57,351 nt of DNA from CAUPWF01 sp964369775 (GCA_964369775.1 CAYJHQ010000020.1:1-57351); one strand, 5' to 3'; positions 33,525-42,796 are shown, counted from the stretch's first letter. Notes: generated by a model not told the origin, from the sequence alone. Numbers and translations: made by a program.

Positions 33525-33981
33525 ATTTCTTTTTTCTAAGTTCTCGAAAAAACTGTTTTAACATCTGGCTACATTCTTCTTCACAGATGCCTATCACTTT
33601 TTCTGCTTGATGGTTAAACGCAGGAACATTTAACAAATCCATTACTGATCCTGCACATCCTGCTTTAGGGTTCATACATCCGATTACAACCTTAGATATC
33701 CTAGACTGAATTATAGCGCCTGCACACATCTGGCAAGGTTCTAATGTCACATACATGGTACAATCATCCAGTCTCCAATCTCCTAATCTTTTACTTGCTT
33801 TCTTGATTGCAACTAATTCAGCGTGGGCTAGTGTATTTTTATCTATCGTTCTTCTGTTATACCCTCTTGCTATAATTTTGTTTTCATATACAATCACACA
33901 TCCAATTGGAACTTCTTCCAATGCATATGCTTTTTTTGCTTGTTTTATTGCTTCTTTCATATATCTTTCGTCTTGTGACAT
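33523..33981 (-). CDS. tadA: tRNA adenosine(34) deaminase
   Basis: A 152-aa zinc deaminase that converts A34 to inosine in tRNA-Arg(ACG). Zinc and catalytic residues are in HAELVAI and PCQMCAGAI, with VPIGCVIV earlier and the C-terminal basic helix LKQFFRELRKKK. Last gene of the HTH-dgt-DUF6128-tadA series, 12 bases after the DUF6128-like gene. Confidence 0.94.
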   Translation of the reverse strand: MSQDERYMKEAIKQAKKAYALEEVPIGCVIVYENKIIARGYNRRTIDKNTLAHAELVAIKKASKRLGDWRLDDCTMYVTLEPCQMCAGAIIQSRISKVVIGCMNPKAGCAGSVMDLLNVPAFNHQAEKVIGICEEECSQMLKQFFRELRKKK

Positions 33982-33993
33982 TTCCTTACCTCT

Positions 33994-34809
33994 TCACATC
34001 GCAATACACCTACACCAATATCCGAAATCTCTCCCCTCATGGCATTGTGCTGCTTCTAATTCCACTGTGCTATTCTTTACTCTATGAAAAATCGGAAAAC
34101 CAAAATTTTTAGCTGCCTCTGCTTCTCTCGGATAATACACTCCTGGAACTCCTAAGAAAAAGTTCTCCCCATCTTTAATGAATAAAAGATGTTTGTAATT
34201 ATAATATCCATGTAACAAAAAACTATTATTTGCTAGTTTCCGCTCTTTTTGTGGCAACCTTGACAAATGTTCTCGCCCAACCTTTTCATATATGATTTTA
34301 TCTTCTTCCTCTTTTTCACAGCAGTCAATTTCTTCCTCACAACACTCTGCTGCTTCTATTTGATCGCACTGATTTATCTCTTTTTCTTGTTCCTGCTCTA
34401 GCTTTATCTCTTGTTCCTGAGCTATCTCTTTTTCTAATTCTTTACTATGAGTTACAGAAAAGTCCACATCAGTATCTTTCCACATTGCTGCATAGTGCTT
34501 TCCATTTTTGGATTTGAGTAAAATTCCATCGTATGAATTCACACTTTCTTCATCTAGATTTTCTACTGTCATCATATAATGAACTGTCCCATTATCACCT
34601 TCCACCACTCCCAGCACTACCGCTTCACACGCTCCTTTTTGAGATGAAAAAAGATGGAAGTCTAAAGAAGCCCCCTTTTCACACGCCAGTCCTTTTCCGT
34701 GAATCTGAAAAACTGCTTTTTCGCCTTCCATCATAAATTTAACAAAACCTACATTTCTAACTCTGTCACTGCCTTCATACTCATACAAATAGCATATTAC
34801 CTGCTTCAT
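33994..34809 (-). CDS. DUF6128-like protein
   Basis: A 271-aa cytosolic protein of unknown function. The N-terminal 115 residues look like a beta-rich DUF6128-type domain (MKQVICYLYEY; VGFVKFM; HLFSSQKGACEAVVLG). A Glu/Gln/Cys-rich low-complexity linker follows (about 122-175, with CCEEE and CCEKEEE). The last 100 residues (LLHGYYNYKHLLFIKDGENFF; FPIFHRV; GRDFGYWCRCI) form a second conserved block. The frame opens with a GTG at 34821, but AGGTGG just before the ATG at 34809 suggests that start. It lies between dgt and tadA. I recall this pair of blocks only from Lachnospiraceae. Confidence 0.7.
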   Translation of the reverse strand: MKQVICYLYEYEGSDRVRNVGFVKFMMEGEKAVFQIHGKGLACEKGASLDFHLFSSQKGACEAVVLGVVEGDNGTVHYMMTVENLDEESVNSYDGILLKSKNGKHYAAMWKDTDVDFSVTHSKELEKEIAQEQEIKLEQEQEKEINQCDQIEAAECCEEEIDCCEKEEEDKIIYEKVGREHLSRLPQKERKLANNSFLLHGYYNYKHLLFIKDGENFFLGVPGVYYPREAEAAKNFGFPIFHRVKNSTVELEAAQCHEGRDFGYWCRCIAM

Positions 34810-34871
34810 AATCCACCTCACACAAAAATTCTATTTCATTTTATTCTGTGTTAAGCTATATTATTCCTGTT

Positions 34872-36293
34872 TTACATTTCTTTTGATGCTTGAACGTCTT
34901 GATACAACCTTACAGCATAACTATCTGTCATTCCACAGATGTAATCTGTCACCAGTAACAATCTAAGATATAGTTTTTCAACGGCACTTTTTTCCTTAGC
35001 TTGAAGGTGGTATGCATTTACGTAGTTGTCTGATATAAATGACATCATCCTCTTATCAATAGCATCTAGCTTTATGTCTGTATCGTATTTAATTGCAGCT
35101 GTCACAAATAACTCCATCAGACAGTTGACCACCCTTGACTCCCCAACTTCCATCTTATATATTGTACTCGAAGTGAACACTTTGTCATATGCAAGCTTTC
35201 CAAGTAAATCCATTAGTTGCTTCCCAAAACTATCGTAAAATAAATCATGTTTATATTCGCCTCGCATGATTGCTCTATAATTCGAAGTAAATCCATAAGT
35301 CGCACAATTAATCATAAATCCTTGGATACGCACAATCCAGTTTTTAACCGCGTATTCCTCTACGTTGTCGATTCCTTTTTTCAGCCCTCTTTCGTACTGC
35401 CTGTCTAATATCTCAAGGGGATTTAGCCTTTTTGACTCTTCATCTTCCTTCACTAATTGCTTAAGTCCCTCTCTCAAGCTGTGATAGGAAACAAAGCCTT
35501 TAACAAATGCATCCTCTATATCTGCTGTTTTATATGCAATATCATCTGCTGCCTCTAGGATAAATGTCAGTGGATGCCGGAGACCATTTGTACCTGTCTC
35601 TCTCTGTATATCTTGAAAAATCTCTTGATCTGCAAGATAGTATCCCATCTTCTTATCTTTGATATTCCCTGATTTAGAATCTATCTCCGTAGATGCTACG
35701 GGATATTTTATAATAGTATTTAATAATGCATATGTGAGGTTCATCCCATTTTCATCTACTAGAAAGTGTAACTTTGTAACCAGTCTAAGCGCCTGTGCAT
35801 TCCCTTCAAAGTGATACAAATCGGCTTTCATCTGAGGGGTGAGCAATTCTTCAATCACCTCACCTTTAAAGGTTTTCTCACATAACTGACTTTGAAACCA
35901 GTCCCTTATTGCCACTTCTCCAAAGTGTCCAAATGGTGGGTTTCCTATATCGTGAATCAATCCTGCGCACTGTAAGATATTACATATATCCTCCTTCATC
36001 TGTGCATCAAAATCTGGTTCCCAACGATTTTCCATAATAGTCTGTGCAATATTTTGCCCCAATGATTTTGCTACCGAAGAAACCTCCAACGAATGAGTCA
36101 ATCTCGTTCTTACAAAATCACTTTTCTCTAAAGGAAATACTTGTGTCTTATCTTGTAACCTCCGAAACGATGCACTCCCGATAATTCTATGATAATCCTT
36201 CTCAAATTCACTTCTCAAATCTGTAGACTTGTATTGCCCGCTCGATACAAACTCGCGTTGTCGCTTGCCTGACAGTAATTGTTTCCATTTCAT
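34872..36293 (-). CDS. dgt: dGTPase-like HD phosphohydrolase
   Basis: A 473-aa HD-domain protein. RTRLTHSLEVSSVAKSLG and LIHDIGNPPFGHFGE give the H...HD metal site, and LVDENGMNLTYALLN, HPLTFILEAADDIAYKTADIEDA the later ligands. The length fits deoxyguanosinetriphosphate triphosphohydrolases, which cut dGTP to deoxyguanosine and triphosphate and help keep dNTP pools. It starts 10 bases after the HTH gene, so the two are probably cotranscribed. Confidence 0.92.
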   Translation of the reverse strand: MKWKQLLSGKRQREFVSSGQYKSTDLRSEFEKDYHRIIGSASFRRLQDKTQVFPLEKSDFVRTRLTHSLEVSSVAKSLGQNIAQTIMENRWEPDFDAQMKEDICNILQCAGLIHDIGNPPFGHFGEVAIRDWFQSQLCEKTFKGEVIEELLTPQMKADLYHFEGNAQALRLVTKLHFLVDENGMNLTYALLNTIIKYPVASTEIDSKSGNIKDKKMGYYLADQEIFQDIQRETGTNGLRHPLTFILEAADDIAYKTADIEDAFVKGFVSYHSLREGLKQLVKEDEESKRLNPLEILDRQYERGLKKGIDNVEEYAVKNWIVRIQGFMINCATYGFTSNYRAIMRGEYKHDLFYDSFGKQLMDLLGKLAYDKVFTSSTIYKMEVGESRVVNCLMELFVTAAIKYDTDIKLDAIDKRMMSFISDNYVNAYHLQAKEKSAVEKLYLRLLLVTDYICGMTDSYAVRLYQDVQASKEM

Positions 36294-36303
36294 CGCTCGC
36301 TCC

Positions 36304-37008
36304 TTAGTCTAGATACGTTGGTTGTACATATGCTTTCCCTAGTAAAACTTTCTGTCTCTCTTGGTACCCTAGGAACGCCCACTCTGTCATATCTGTCCAT
36401 GCATGTGTCTTCCTATCGTACACTTGCACATATCCAATTCGACCTTTATGCGTACGAACACTGTTTGTTTTATACTCAAATCCTGTATAAGGATTAATCT
36501 CACCTTTTTTAAGATCGCCTATTTTATCATCCTGATTTTCTTGTGTTTTTGTAAACTCGCCTATTGTAGCTTCTCTGTGTTGTACTTGCTCTTCCACTTG
36601 TGGTTGCACCTCTAGCGCCTCTTCTTTAACTGGCTCAGGCTTTTCTAGTTTTGGCTCCATCTTTTCTACTTTTGGCTCTTCCTTTATAACTTTAGGTTCT
36701 TCCTTCTCTACCTTTGGCGCAATTTCTTTTGGTGCTTTTACTTCTGGTGCAATTACCTCTAGCTCTTTTACAATTTCTTGTGCTGTATCATCCTCAAGTA
36801 TGCTCAATTGGAATGTACATCCAAGTATCTCTGTAATCATTCGCATGTCTTGCTCTTGGAAATTATCACGATTCAATCGCTGTGTAAGATTTTGCCTCGA
36901 CATCTTCATCCCTGTTTTCGCTTCGATTTCTTCAGCTAATTGTTTGATTGTCATCTTTTTTCTCCCTAAGACAATCCTTACTTGTTCTGCAAAAGTTAAT
37001 GTTACCAC
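36304..37008 (-). CDS. HTH-domain protein with Pro/Lys/Glu linker
   Basis: A 234-aa protein with an XRE-like helix-turn-helix in residues 5-65 (TIKQLAEEIEAKTG, MSRQNLTQRLNRDNF), a repetitive linker of EPKVEK/EPKLEKPEP units (about 90-145), and a conserved C-terminal block NPYTGFEYKTNSVR / GRIGYVQVYDRKTHAWT. It starts with GTG, supported by AGGAGG 8 bases upstream; the ATG inside that window is followed by a stop. It may regulate itself: a 9-bp dyad covers its -35 box. The C-terminal block is not known to me. Confidence 0.75.
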   Translation of the reverse strand: MVTLTFAEQVRIVLGRKKMTIKQLAEEIEAKTGMKMSRQNLTQRLNRDNFQEQDMRMITEILGCTFQLSILEDDTAQEIVKELEVIAPEVKAPKEIAPKVEKEEPKVIKEEPKVEKMEPKLEKPEPVKEEALEVQPQVEEQVQHREATIGEFTKTQENQDDKIGDLKKGEINPYTGFEYKTNSVRTHKGRIGYVQVYDRKTHAWTDMTEWAFLGYQERQKVLLGKAYVQPTYLD

Positions 37009-37080
37009 TATCTCATCCTCCTGTACTCCTATTAATTATTTTGTAAACTATAATAATGCTTTGTAAATTTCGATACTTTT

Positions 37081-37109
37081 ATTTTATCAAAAGAAACCTA
37101 TATCGTCAA
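37081..37109 (-). promoter_or_regulatory. Promoter of the HTH-dgt operon
   Basis: TTGACG (37109-37104), 17-base spacer, TAAAAT (37086-37081); about 70 bases to the GTG start. Confidence 0.68.
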
Positions 37110-37120
37110 TATGACAATAT
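37100..37120. promoter_or_regulatory. Dyad covering the -35 box of the HTH gene
   Basis: ATATCGTCA-ATA-TGACAATAT: 9-bp arms with one mismatch and a 3-base spacer. It overlaps the -35 box, a classic repressor position. Confidence 0.5.
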
Positions 37121-37134
37121 GGGGGTTCTCTCTG

Positions 37135-38076
37135 TTATATCTCGTGTTTTATATTACTTTCTTTTTTTATATAATGCGGTCGCTTTTTTACCTCTAAGTA
37201 GGTTTTTGATAAGTACTGCCCTATTATCCCAATTGTCAGCAATTGAATTCCGCCTAAAAAAAGTATTACACTTATCAAAGATGGAAAACCATCTACTGGG
37301 TCCCCAAATATTACTGTCTTAATAATATAAAATAGCATCATCCCTCCTGCTGCTATACATAACAAACCACCAACTACAGATGATATAGTTAAAGGCACTG
37401 TAGAAAAAGCCACAATTCCATCAAAAGAATAAGCTAACAATTCCCAAAACTTCCACTTTGAACGACCTTTTACCCGCTCTTTATTTTCATATGATATCCA
37501 GTATGTATCAAATCCCACCCAGGATAGAATCCCTTTCGAAAAACGATTGTACTCAGTCATGCTGATTACTGCACCAACCATTCTCCTTGACATCATACGA
37601 AAATCACGAGCTCCCGGAACAATTTTAGTTTTGGATATTCTGTGCATTAATTTATAGAACATCTTCGCAAAAAAACTGCGAATAACCGGTTCTCCATTTC
37701 TTGTTAATCGGTAAGTTGCAACACAATCATATTCTCCACTTTCTATTCTTTCAATCATCTCTGCTAATAACGCTGGTGGATCTTGCAAGTCAGCATCCAT
37801 CAACACTACATAATCACCTTTTGAATTTTCTAACCCTGCATAGATAGCGCTTTCTTTCCCAAAATTCCTTGAAAAAGAGACATACTTTACTTTTCTGTCC
37901 TGTTTAGCCAACTCTTTTATAATCACAAGAGATCCATCTGTCGATCCATCATCTATAAATATAATTTCATATTTAATGGAAATATTTGACATCGATTTTA
38001 CTACTTCGTTATAGAATATACGAATCATTTCTTCTTCATTATAGCAAGGCACTATTATACTTAATAATTTATCCAT
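37135..38076 (-). CDS. Membrane glycosyltransferase family 2 (GtrB-like)
   Basis: A 313-aa polyprenyl-phosphate glucosyl/hexosyl transferase. GT2 motifs: SIIVPCYNEE (6-15), IFIDDGSTDGS, the DxD-like LMDADLQDPPALL and FSKGILSWVGF; two helices at the C-terminus (about 228-250 and 264-290) anchor it. It should load a sugar on undecaprenyl phosphate in the cytosol for a periplasmic-side GT-C enzyme, which is likely the protein encoded just upstream at 38114-39589. The open frame reaches 38124, but the conserved MDKLLSIIVPCYNEE starts at 38076 with GGAGAAGGAAG before it. Confidence 0.85.
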   Translation of the reverse strand: MDKLLSIIVPCYNEEEMIRIFYNEVVKSMSNISIKYEIIFIDDGSTDGSLVIIKELAKQDRKVKYVSFSRNFGKESAIYAGLENSKGDYVVLMDADLQDPPALLAEMIERIESGEYDCVATYRLTRNGEPVIRSFFAKMFYKLMHRISKTKIVPGARDFRMMSRRMVGAVISMTEYNRFSKGILSWVGFDTYWISYENKERVKGRSKWKFWELLAYSFDGIVAFSTVPLTISSVVGGLLCIAAGGMMLFYIIKTVIFGDPVDGFPSLISVILFLGGIQLLTIGIIGQYLSKTYLEVKKRPHYIKKESNIKHEI

Positions 38077-38113
38077 CTTCCTTCTCCATCTTTCACCGCT
38101 CATTATCCCAAGT

Positions 38114-39589
38114 TTAGTATACAATTAAAATCACGGTATCTTCCAGAAAGTAAATTAAATCCTCCGAGAATTCATCATAATCCACATCTAGCCTTGTAAT
38201 TGTATCTCCTGTAACCCTTTCAAATTTTCGTTCACAATAATAGTCCATCGCTTCATCTATGCTCCAAGGTACTGCAAATTTTTTCTCCGTCAATGATCCC
38301 ATATGTTTAATTCCTACCGCATATTGCTGTGGGTTATAATCATAATAATACTGGAATTTCGTCACTTCAATTCCCGTTTCCTCTTCGTACATCTCTACTG
38401 CATGTTTTATCGTTTTCCCCATGTTTTCTTCTACTTTGTTAGCCGCAATATGCTCTGAAATATTACGACTGATAAATACTCCATTGATAATGCAGGAAAT
38501 CACGATTATTCTATATACAGATTTTTTTATATCTTTTTGACTCTCCCTCATCGTTGCTGCATAAATAAAAGTAAAGGACATTCCCCAAAGCATTGCCATC
38601 GGACTATTCACTCGTCCACAAGGCCCCGTATTAAATACATACATTGGTGCTATACAAAGAATCAGTATAAATATCACAAACAGAAAATATTGTAGCACTA
38701 TTGATTTTCTCACATTTAATATCAGCATATAGATTATTGTAGCACCGATTATAATATAGTTTATATAGTGTGGTAGCATGTTTAAATTCTCAGTAAATAA
38801 TTCATATAGGTATGCAAGGATTATCACGGAACGAAATGCAACATCGTCAAATGAATTCAAAGAGTTCGTACGATCTTGTTCGCTTCCTAATAAAATTTTC
38901 CCACCTTCAATAATCCCTATAACAATTACTAGCACTATCGTCATAAGTAAAATCAATTTCCCTATTTCTATGAGGGTTTCTTTTACTTTTAACCGCTCAC
39001 CTTTTTTGTATAGTATTTGTTTTAATATATAAATAAATACTACTAATGTAGGGAATATGTTTAATAATCCTTGGTAGCATATTGTGGAAACCAACAACAA
39101 TATAAATATTTTCAAATATTTACGTTTCTCTTCCCTTTCCCATACCCCGATTGCAACTACTTGTAGCATCAATCCGAGACACATAACTGCCGATTCTGGG
39201 AACAAGAGATATTCTAAAGTGAATTGATTCAGGATTAAAAGAAACGCTAATCCTGATAAATAAAAAATACCACTATTCTTTTGCGGCTGTATAATCTCGA
39301 TTAATATATTACTCATCATATATACTGCTGCCGCCACTAATACGACCGCAATACAATTCATCCCTACTATATACACTTCTAGAGGCAGATTTAGGAATCC
39401 CCCTATATAACACGCAAGTGCCGATATCAGACGACCATCTAACAAAAAATACTCTTGTGGGTATTGCATATATCCTAAATCCCAAAGTACGTAAGTATCT
39501 GAAGAAAAATGCATTTGCAAGAATCCTTGGCATAATACTATAGTCGCTCCTAAAATTATCAAAAACCGTATTTTATCTTCTTTTTTCAT
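38114..39589 (-). CDS. GtrII-like membrane glucosyltransferase
   Basis: A 491-aa polytopic membrane protein with about 11-12 helices. The early loop HFSSDTYVLWDLGYMQYPQEYFLLDGR holds the acidic residue and the GR seen in Glucos_trans_II (PF14264) proteins, which transfer glucose from undecaprenyl-P-glucose outside the membrane. A C-terminal soluble tail of about 100 residues follows. The GT2 gene follows 37 bases later. A GtrA-like flippase is not nearby. Acceptor unknown; teichoic acid or wall polysaccharide is likely. Confidence 0.7.
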   Translation of the reverse strand: MKKEDKIRFLIILGATIVLCQGFLQMHFSSDTYVLWDLGYMQYPQEYFLLDGRLISALACYIGGFLNLPLEVYIVGMNCIAVVLVAAAVYMMSNILIEIIQPQKNSGIFYLSGLAFLLILNQFTLEYLLFPESAVMCLGLMLQVVAIGVWEREEKRKYLKIFILLLVSTICYQGLLNIFPTLVVFIYILKQILYKKGERLKVKETLIEIGKLILLMTIVLVIVIGIIEGGKILLGSEQDRTNSLNSFDDVAFRSVIILAYLYELFTENLNMLPHYINYIIIGATIIYMLILNVRKSIVLQYFLFVIFILILCIAPMYVFNTGPCGRVNSPMAMLWGMSFTFIYAATMRESQKDIKKSVYRIIVISCIINGVFISRNISEHIAANKVEENMGKTIKHAVEMYEEETGIEVTKFQYYYDYNPQQYAVGIKHMGSLTEKKFAVPWSIDEAMDYYCERKFERVTGDTITRLDVDYDEFSEDLIYFLEDTVILIVY

Positions 39590-39643
39590 TTCCTACCTCT
39601 CGTTATTAAAAATAAGGCTATAACATTTTCATTCAAACACACC

Positions 39644-41329
39644 TTACAGTTTCAGACCTCTATATCTATTTAACATCGCAAATACTTCCATCTTTCTTGG
39701 AACCACAAGATTCCCTGGAACTCGTCCTTCTGCAATCACTGATTTTATTCCTCTCTTTTCTATTGAGTCATATACTTTATCTATAATTGCTGCTAGCATC
39801 TCTTCTCCATCAAACACCTTTTGCTCCATATGTGTCAGGAGCAACGCCATACACTCTACTTGCTCTCTATCGACGATTTGCTCTAACAAACGTAAATCCA
39901 CTTCTTCTCGATCTATCATAAATCCATCCGTATTAAATGTCTTTGTCTTGACACGATCCCCTCTTACCACTCTTTTCGGCTTTCGGCATGACAAATTCAC
40001 TTTTATATCTCCTTCTTCTCTAATATGATAAGGAAATTTTTCTGCTTCTTTCTTTGCCACTTCTGTTATATCTATCGGTTCATATTCATCCATTTGTAAA
40101 ATTGTATCTGCTATATGAAAATATGCTCCCGAACTTCCTGCCACCATAATAGTAGACACATCATAGTCTTTTTTTAGCAACTTCGCTCTCTCAATGAATG
40201 GGATAATCGGTTCCTTATCTCTGTGAACAACTCTTTGCATCAGTTCGTCTCTAACCATAAAATTTGTAGCACTAGTGTCCTCATCTATTAACAAGGTACT
40301 CACTCTTGCTTCGATAGCTTCTATTACATTCGCAGCCTGAGAAGTACTTCCGCTTGCATCTTCTGTAGTAAAGGAAATCGTATCTTTTCCATTAGGAAGG
40401 TTGTTGATAAAAAGACTAATATCTACATTCTTAATTGACCTCCCATCTTCTGCTCGAATCTTCATAGCATCTTCATCTGTAATTACATACTCTCTACCAT
40501 CTCCCAATATATGATTGTAGACCCCTCGTTCGATTCCTTTTAAAAGAGTCGACTTTCCGTGATAACCACCACCTACGATTAAAGTGATTCCTTTCCTAAT
40601 TCCCATGCCTGTTATTCTTCCTTTGTTTGGTAGATCTAACGTCAGCTCCATGCTCTTTGGACTTACAAATGGAATCCCTTCTTTTAGCATAGTTTGTCTT
40701 ACTCCATCTATTCTAGGTAGGATGGATTCATTTGCTACAAAAGCTAAGTATCCCTCTTTTTTTAGTTCTTCTCTTATAAATTTTTGATCCTCTGCCAGTT
40801 CAACAGCTTTTTTCAGAGCTATTTTATCAGCGCTTTGGAAACGCAATCCTTTCTCGATACAAATTGGCAAGTAATCACATACAATCTTTTGAAATTCCAA
40901 AGCATTAATCGTTCTCCCATTTGCTGGGAACCCCACTTCAAATCGTATCGTAATATCTCCACTTTTTTCATCTATTTGACAACCTGTCCGCTCTAGCACT
41001 TCTTGTCCACATCGAGTAACCATCATTACTCCACTTTTCCCTGATCCCTTAGCACGATTGGAGTATTTACTAATCTCTTTATAAAAACTTCTCAACAAAA
41101 AGTCTTGTGTAGCTATTCTCTTTTCTTTTGTAACAAAATATTCTTGTGGGAATTTCGCATAATTAGAACTAACGCGAACGCTCAATTTAGATGGTGATGC
41201 AAATGGATCTCCTTGAACATGCTCAATATTTAGTTCATACCCCGGAAACGAAAAACTCCCCTTTAAACTTTTATACGCTGAATAACTCTTTCGTTCAATT
41301 TGCTTTAATGATTGCAGCAATTTCTTCAT
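39644..41329 (-). CDS. ABC-class P-loop ATPase, PF09818 type
   Basis: A 561-aa cytosolic ATPase of the family that includes trypanosome MRB1590. N-terminal domain (1-245) with FPGYELNIEHVQGDPFASPS and GQEVLERTG; P-loop VGGGYHGKSTLLKGI near 254-268; Walker B region STLLIDEDTSATNFM. The C-terminal part (about 440-561) has IDREEVDLRLLEQIVD and IAEGRVPGNLVVPR. The family binds nucleic acid-like ligands in the one studied case; the bacterial role is not known. It lies 13 bases after the carbonic anhydrase gene. Confidence 0.85.
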   Translation of the reverse strand: MKKLLQSLKQIERKSYSAYKSLKGSFSFPGYELNIEHVQGDPFASPSKLSVRVSSNYAKFPQEYFVTKEKRIATQDFLLRSFYKEISKYSNRAKGSGKSGVMMVTRCGQEVLERTGCQIDEKSGDITIRFEVGFPANGRTINALEFQKIVCDYLPICIEKGLRFQSADKIALKKAVELAEDQKFIREELKKEGYLAFVANESILPRIDGVRQTMLKEGIPFVSPKSMELTLDLPNKGRITGMGIRKGITLIVGGGYHGKSTLLKGIERGVYNHILGDGREYVITDEDAMKIRAEDGRSIKNVDISLFINNLPNGKDTISFTTEDASGSTSQAANVIEAIEARVSTLLIDEDTSATNFMVRDELMQRVVHRDKEPIIPFIERAKLLKKDYDVSTIMVAGSSGAYFHIADTILQMDEYEPIDITEVAKKEAEKFPYHIREEGDIKVNLSCRKPKRVVRGDRVKTKTFNTDGFMIDREEVDLRLLEQIVDREQVECMALLLTHMEQKVFDGEEMLAAIIDKVYDSIEKRGIKSVIAEGRVPGNLVVPRKMEVFAMLNRYRGLKL

Positions 41330-41342
41330 CTCATTATCCCCC

Positions 41343-41888
41343 TCAATTCACTTGTCTTAGCTTTCCCGTCTTGGAATCAATTATGAATCCTTGAATACTC
41401 ACATCTTTTGGTATCAATGGGTGTTCCTTTAGTAAGTCAACTGATGCTTTTACCGAAGCTTCTTCGTTCGCAAATCCTCCTAGCCACTTATCAAAGTCAA
41501 TTCCTCCATACTTTAAGATATTAATATCTTTCTCACTAATCCCTCTTGCTAACATGGCATCATGCATTTTTTGGCTATTTAGTGCTCTAACACCACAATC
41601 CGTATGCCCGATAACCATAATCTCTGACACTCCTAGTTCAAAAATTGCAACCAGCAGACTTCGCACCACACTCCCGAAAGGATGAGTAATCACCCCACCT
41701 GCATTTTTTATTATCTTTGCATCTCCGTTTTTTAATCCTAGAGCTGCTGGTAATAACTCCATAAGCCTTGTATCCATACATGAAACAATTGCCAACTTTT
41801 TATCTGGATATTTACTTGTCTCATAATTCGTATAATTCTCATCTTGTACAAACGCTCGATTAAATTCAACAATTTCTTCTATTATCAT
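41343..41888 (-). CDS. Beta-class carbonic anhydrase
   Basis: A 181-aa zinc enzyme interconverting CO2 and bicarbonate. Zinc ligands in VSCMDTRL (Cys, with the Asp/Arg dyad) and IGHTDCGV (His and Cys); IIKNAGGVI is also typical. The frame is open to 41915, but AAAGGAAAGGG 4 bases before the ATG at 41888 fixes the start. A hairpin (41908-41935) lies 20 bases upstream. Confidence 0.9.
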   Translation of the reverse strand: MIIEEIVEFNRAFVQDENYTNYETSKYPDKKLAIVSCMDTRLMELLPAALGLKNGDAKIIKNAGGVITHPFGSVVRSLLVAIFELGVSEIMVIGHTDCGVRALNSQKMHDAMLARGISEKDINILKYGGIDFDKWLGGFANEEASVKASVDLLKEHPLIPKDVSIQGFIIDSKTGKLRQVN

Positions 41889-41907
41889 AAATGCCCTTTC
41901 CTTTATA

Positions 41908-41935
41908 AGAGCCAAGGGGTCATTCCCTTGGCTCT
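41908..41935. other. Hairpin before carbonic anhydrase
   Basis: AGAGCCAAGGG / CCCTTGGCTCT, perfect 11-bp arms with a 6-base loop. On the minus strand it is followed by TTATAAAGG, not a T-run, and is right next to the ribosome site of the carbonic anhydrase gene. It covers the stop of the small frame at 41920-42042. It could be a weak terminator, an mRNA processing site, or a translation control element. Confidence 0.55.
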
Positions 41936-42042
41936 AGTATCTTACATACCTCACGAAATGATTTTTTCATCTGAACCAACACTTGATTCAATTTAGGCTT
42001 ATCGTATAAGCGTTGGCAAAATACCTGCTTGAATTTATGCAA
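41920..42042 (-). CDS. Possible 40-aa basic small protein
   Basis: A TTG-started frame with a strong GAGGAGG site 8-9 bases upstream, between trmB and the carbonic anhydrase gene. The peptide begins MHKFKQVFCQRLYDKPKLNQ and continues with helical, basic residues, ending LEPRE. Its stop lies in the hairpin at 41908-41935. I recognise no family. The ribosome site is the main evidence, so the call is tentative. Confidence 0.35.
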   Translation of the reverse strand: MHKFKQVFCQRLYDKPKLNQVLVQMKKSFREVCKILEPRE

Positions 42043-42075
42043 GTCTCTTGACCTCCTCACTTCTGTTACTTTCTA

Positions 42076-42732
42076 TTATATGCGGCTAATAATCATCTTG
42101 TGAATCGGGTCTCCCATGGACGAAAATTTTTCTTCATATTCCGTCATAATATTACCTTCATTTAGCACTTCATCTTTATGAAGGTCAAAGCTATGAGCCA
42201 CCAGTTCCCATTTTGACTCCCCTACTTCTTCTAGCGAAAAATCAAATAATTTTCGGTTATCTGTTTTAAACTCGACAAAACCTTCTTGTTTTAAAATTAT
42301 ATCGTACCTCTTTAAGAATTCCTGTGATGTAAGCCTTCTTTTGGCGTGTCTTGCTTTTGGCCAAGGATCTGAAAAATTCAAATATATCTTACTCACTTCG
42401 TGGTAATCAAAAACCTCCTCAATATTATTTGCATCCATACAGATAAAACGAATATTCTCCACTTCTTCAAACTCTTCTGTATCATGCTTTTCTAATGCGC
42501 GAACCAATACGCTTGAATATCGCTCAATGCCCACATAATTAATCTCTGGATTTTTTTTTGCTAAACTTAAAATAAATTGCCCTTTTCCCATTCCTACTTC
42601 TATATGAATCGGTTTATCATTCCCAAAGGTTGTAGACCATTTCCCTTTTTGCTTTGATGACTCCTCCTCTTCTACCGCTAGTCTATGATTTACTATACAT
42701 TCATCCGCGCCCGGAATATTTCTCAATCTCAT
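42076..42732 (-). CDS. trmB: tRNA (guanine-N7)-methyltransferase
   Basis: A 218-aa SAM-dependent methyltransferase that modifies G46 of tRNA. Motifs: MRLRNIPGADE N-terminus, SAM loop IEVGMGKGQFI, IERYSSVLVRA, and NFSDPWPKARHAKRRLTS, the TrmB signature. AAGGAAAT precedes the ATG. A good promoter lies 36 bases upstream. Confidence 0.95.
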   Translation of the reverse strand: MRLRNIPGADECIVNHRLAVEEEESSKQKGKWSTTFGNDKPIHIEVGMGKGQFILSLAKKNPEINYVGIERYSSVLVRALEKHDTEEFEEVENIRFICMDANNIEEVFDYHEVSKIYLNFSDPWPKARHAKRRLTSQEFLKRYDIILKQEGFVEFKTDNRKLFDFSLEEVGESKWELVAHSFDLHKDEVLNEGNIMTEYEEKFSSMGDPIHKMIISRI

Positions 42733-42767
42733 ATTTCCTTACTCCATTTCTTTACGTTCTATAATTA

Positions 42768-42796
42768 ATCATATGATAAACCCTATTGCTTGTCAA
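42768..42796 (-). promoter_or_regulatory. Promoter of trmB operon
   Basis: TTGACA (42796-42791), 17-base spacer, TATGAT (42773-42768). Confidence 0.75.
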
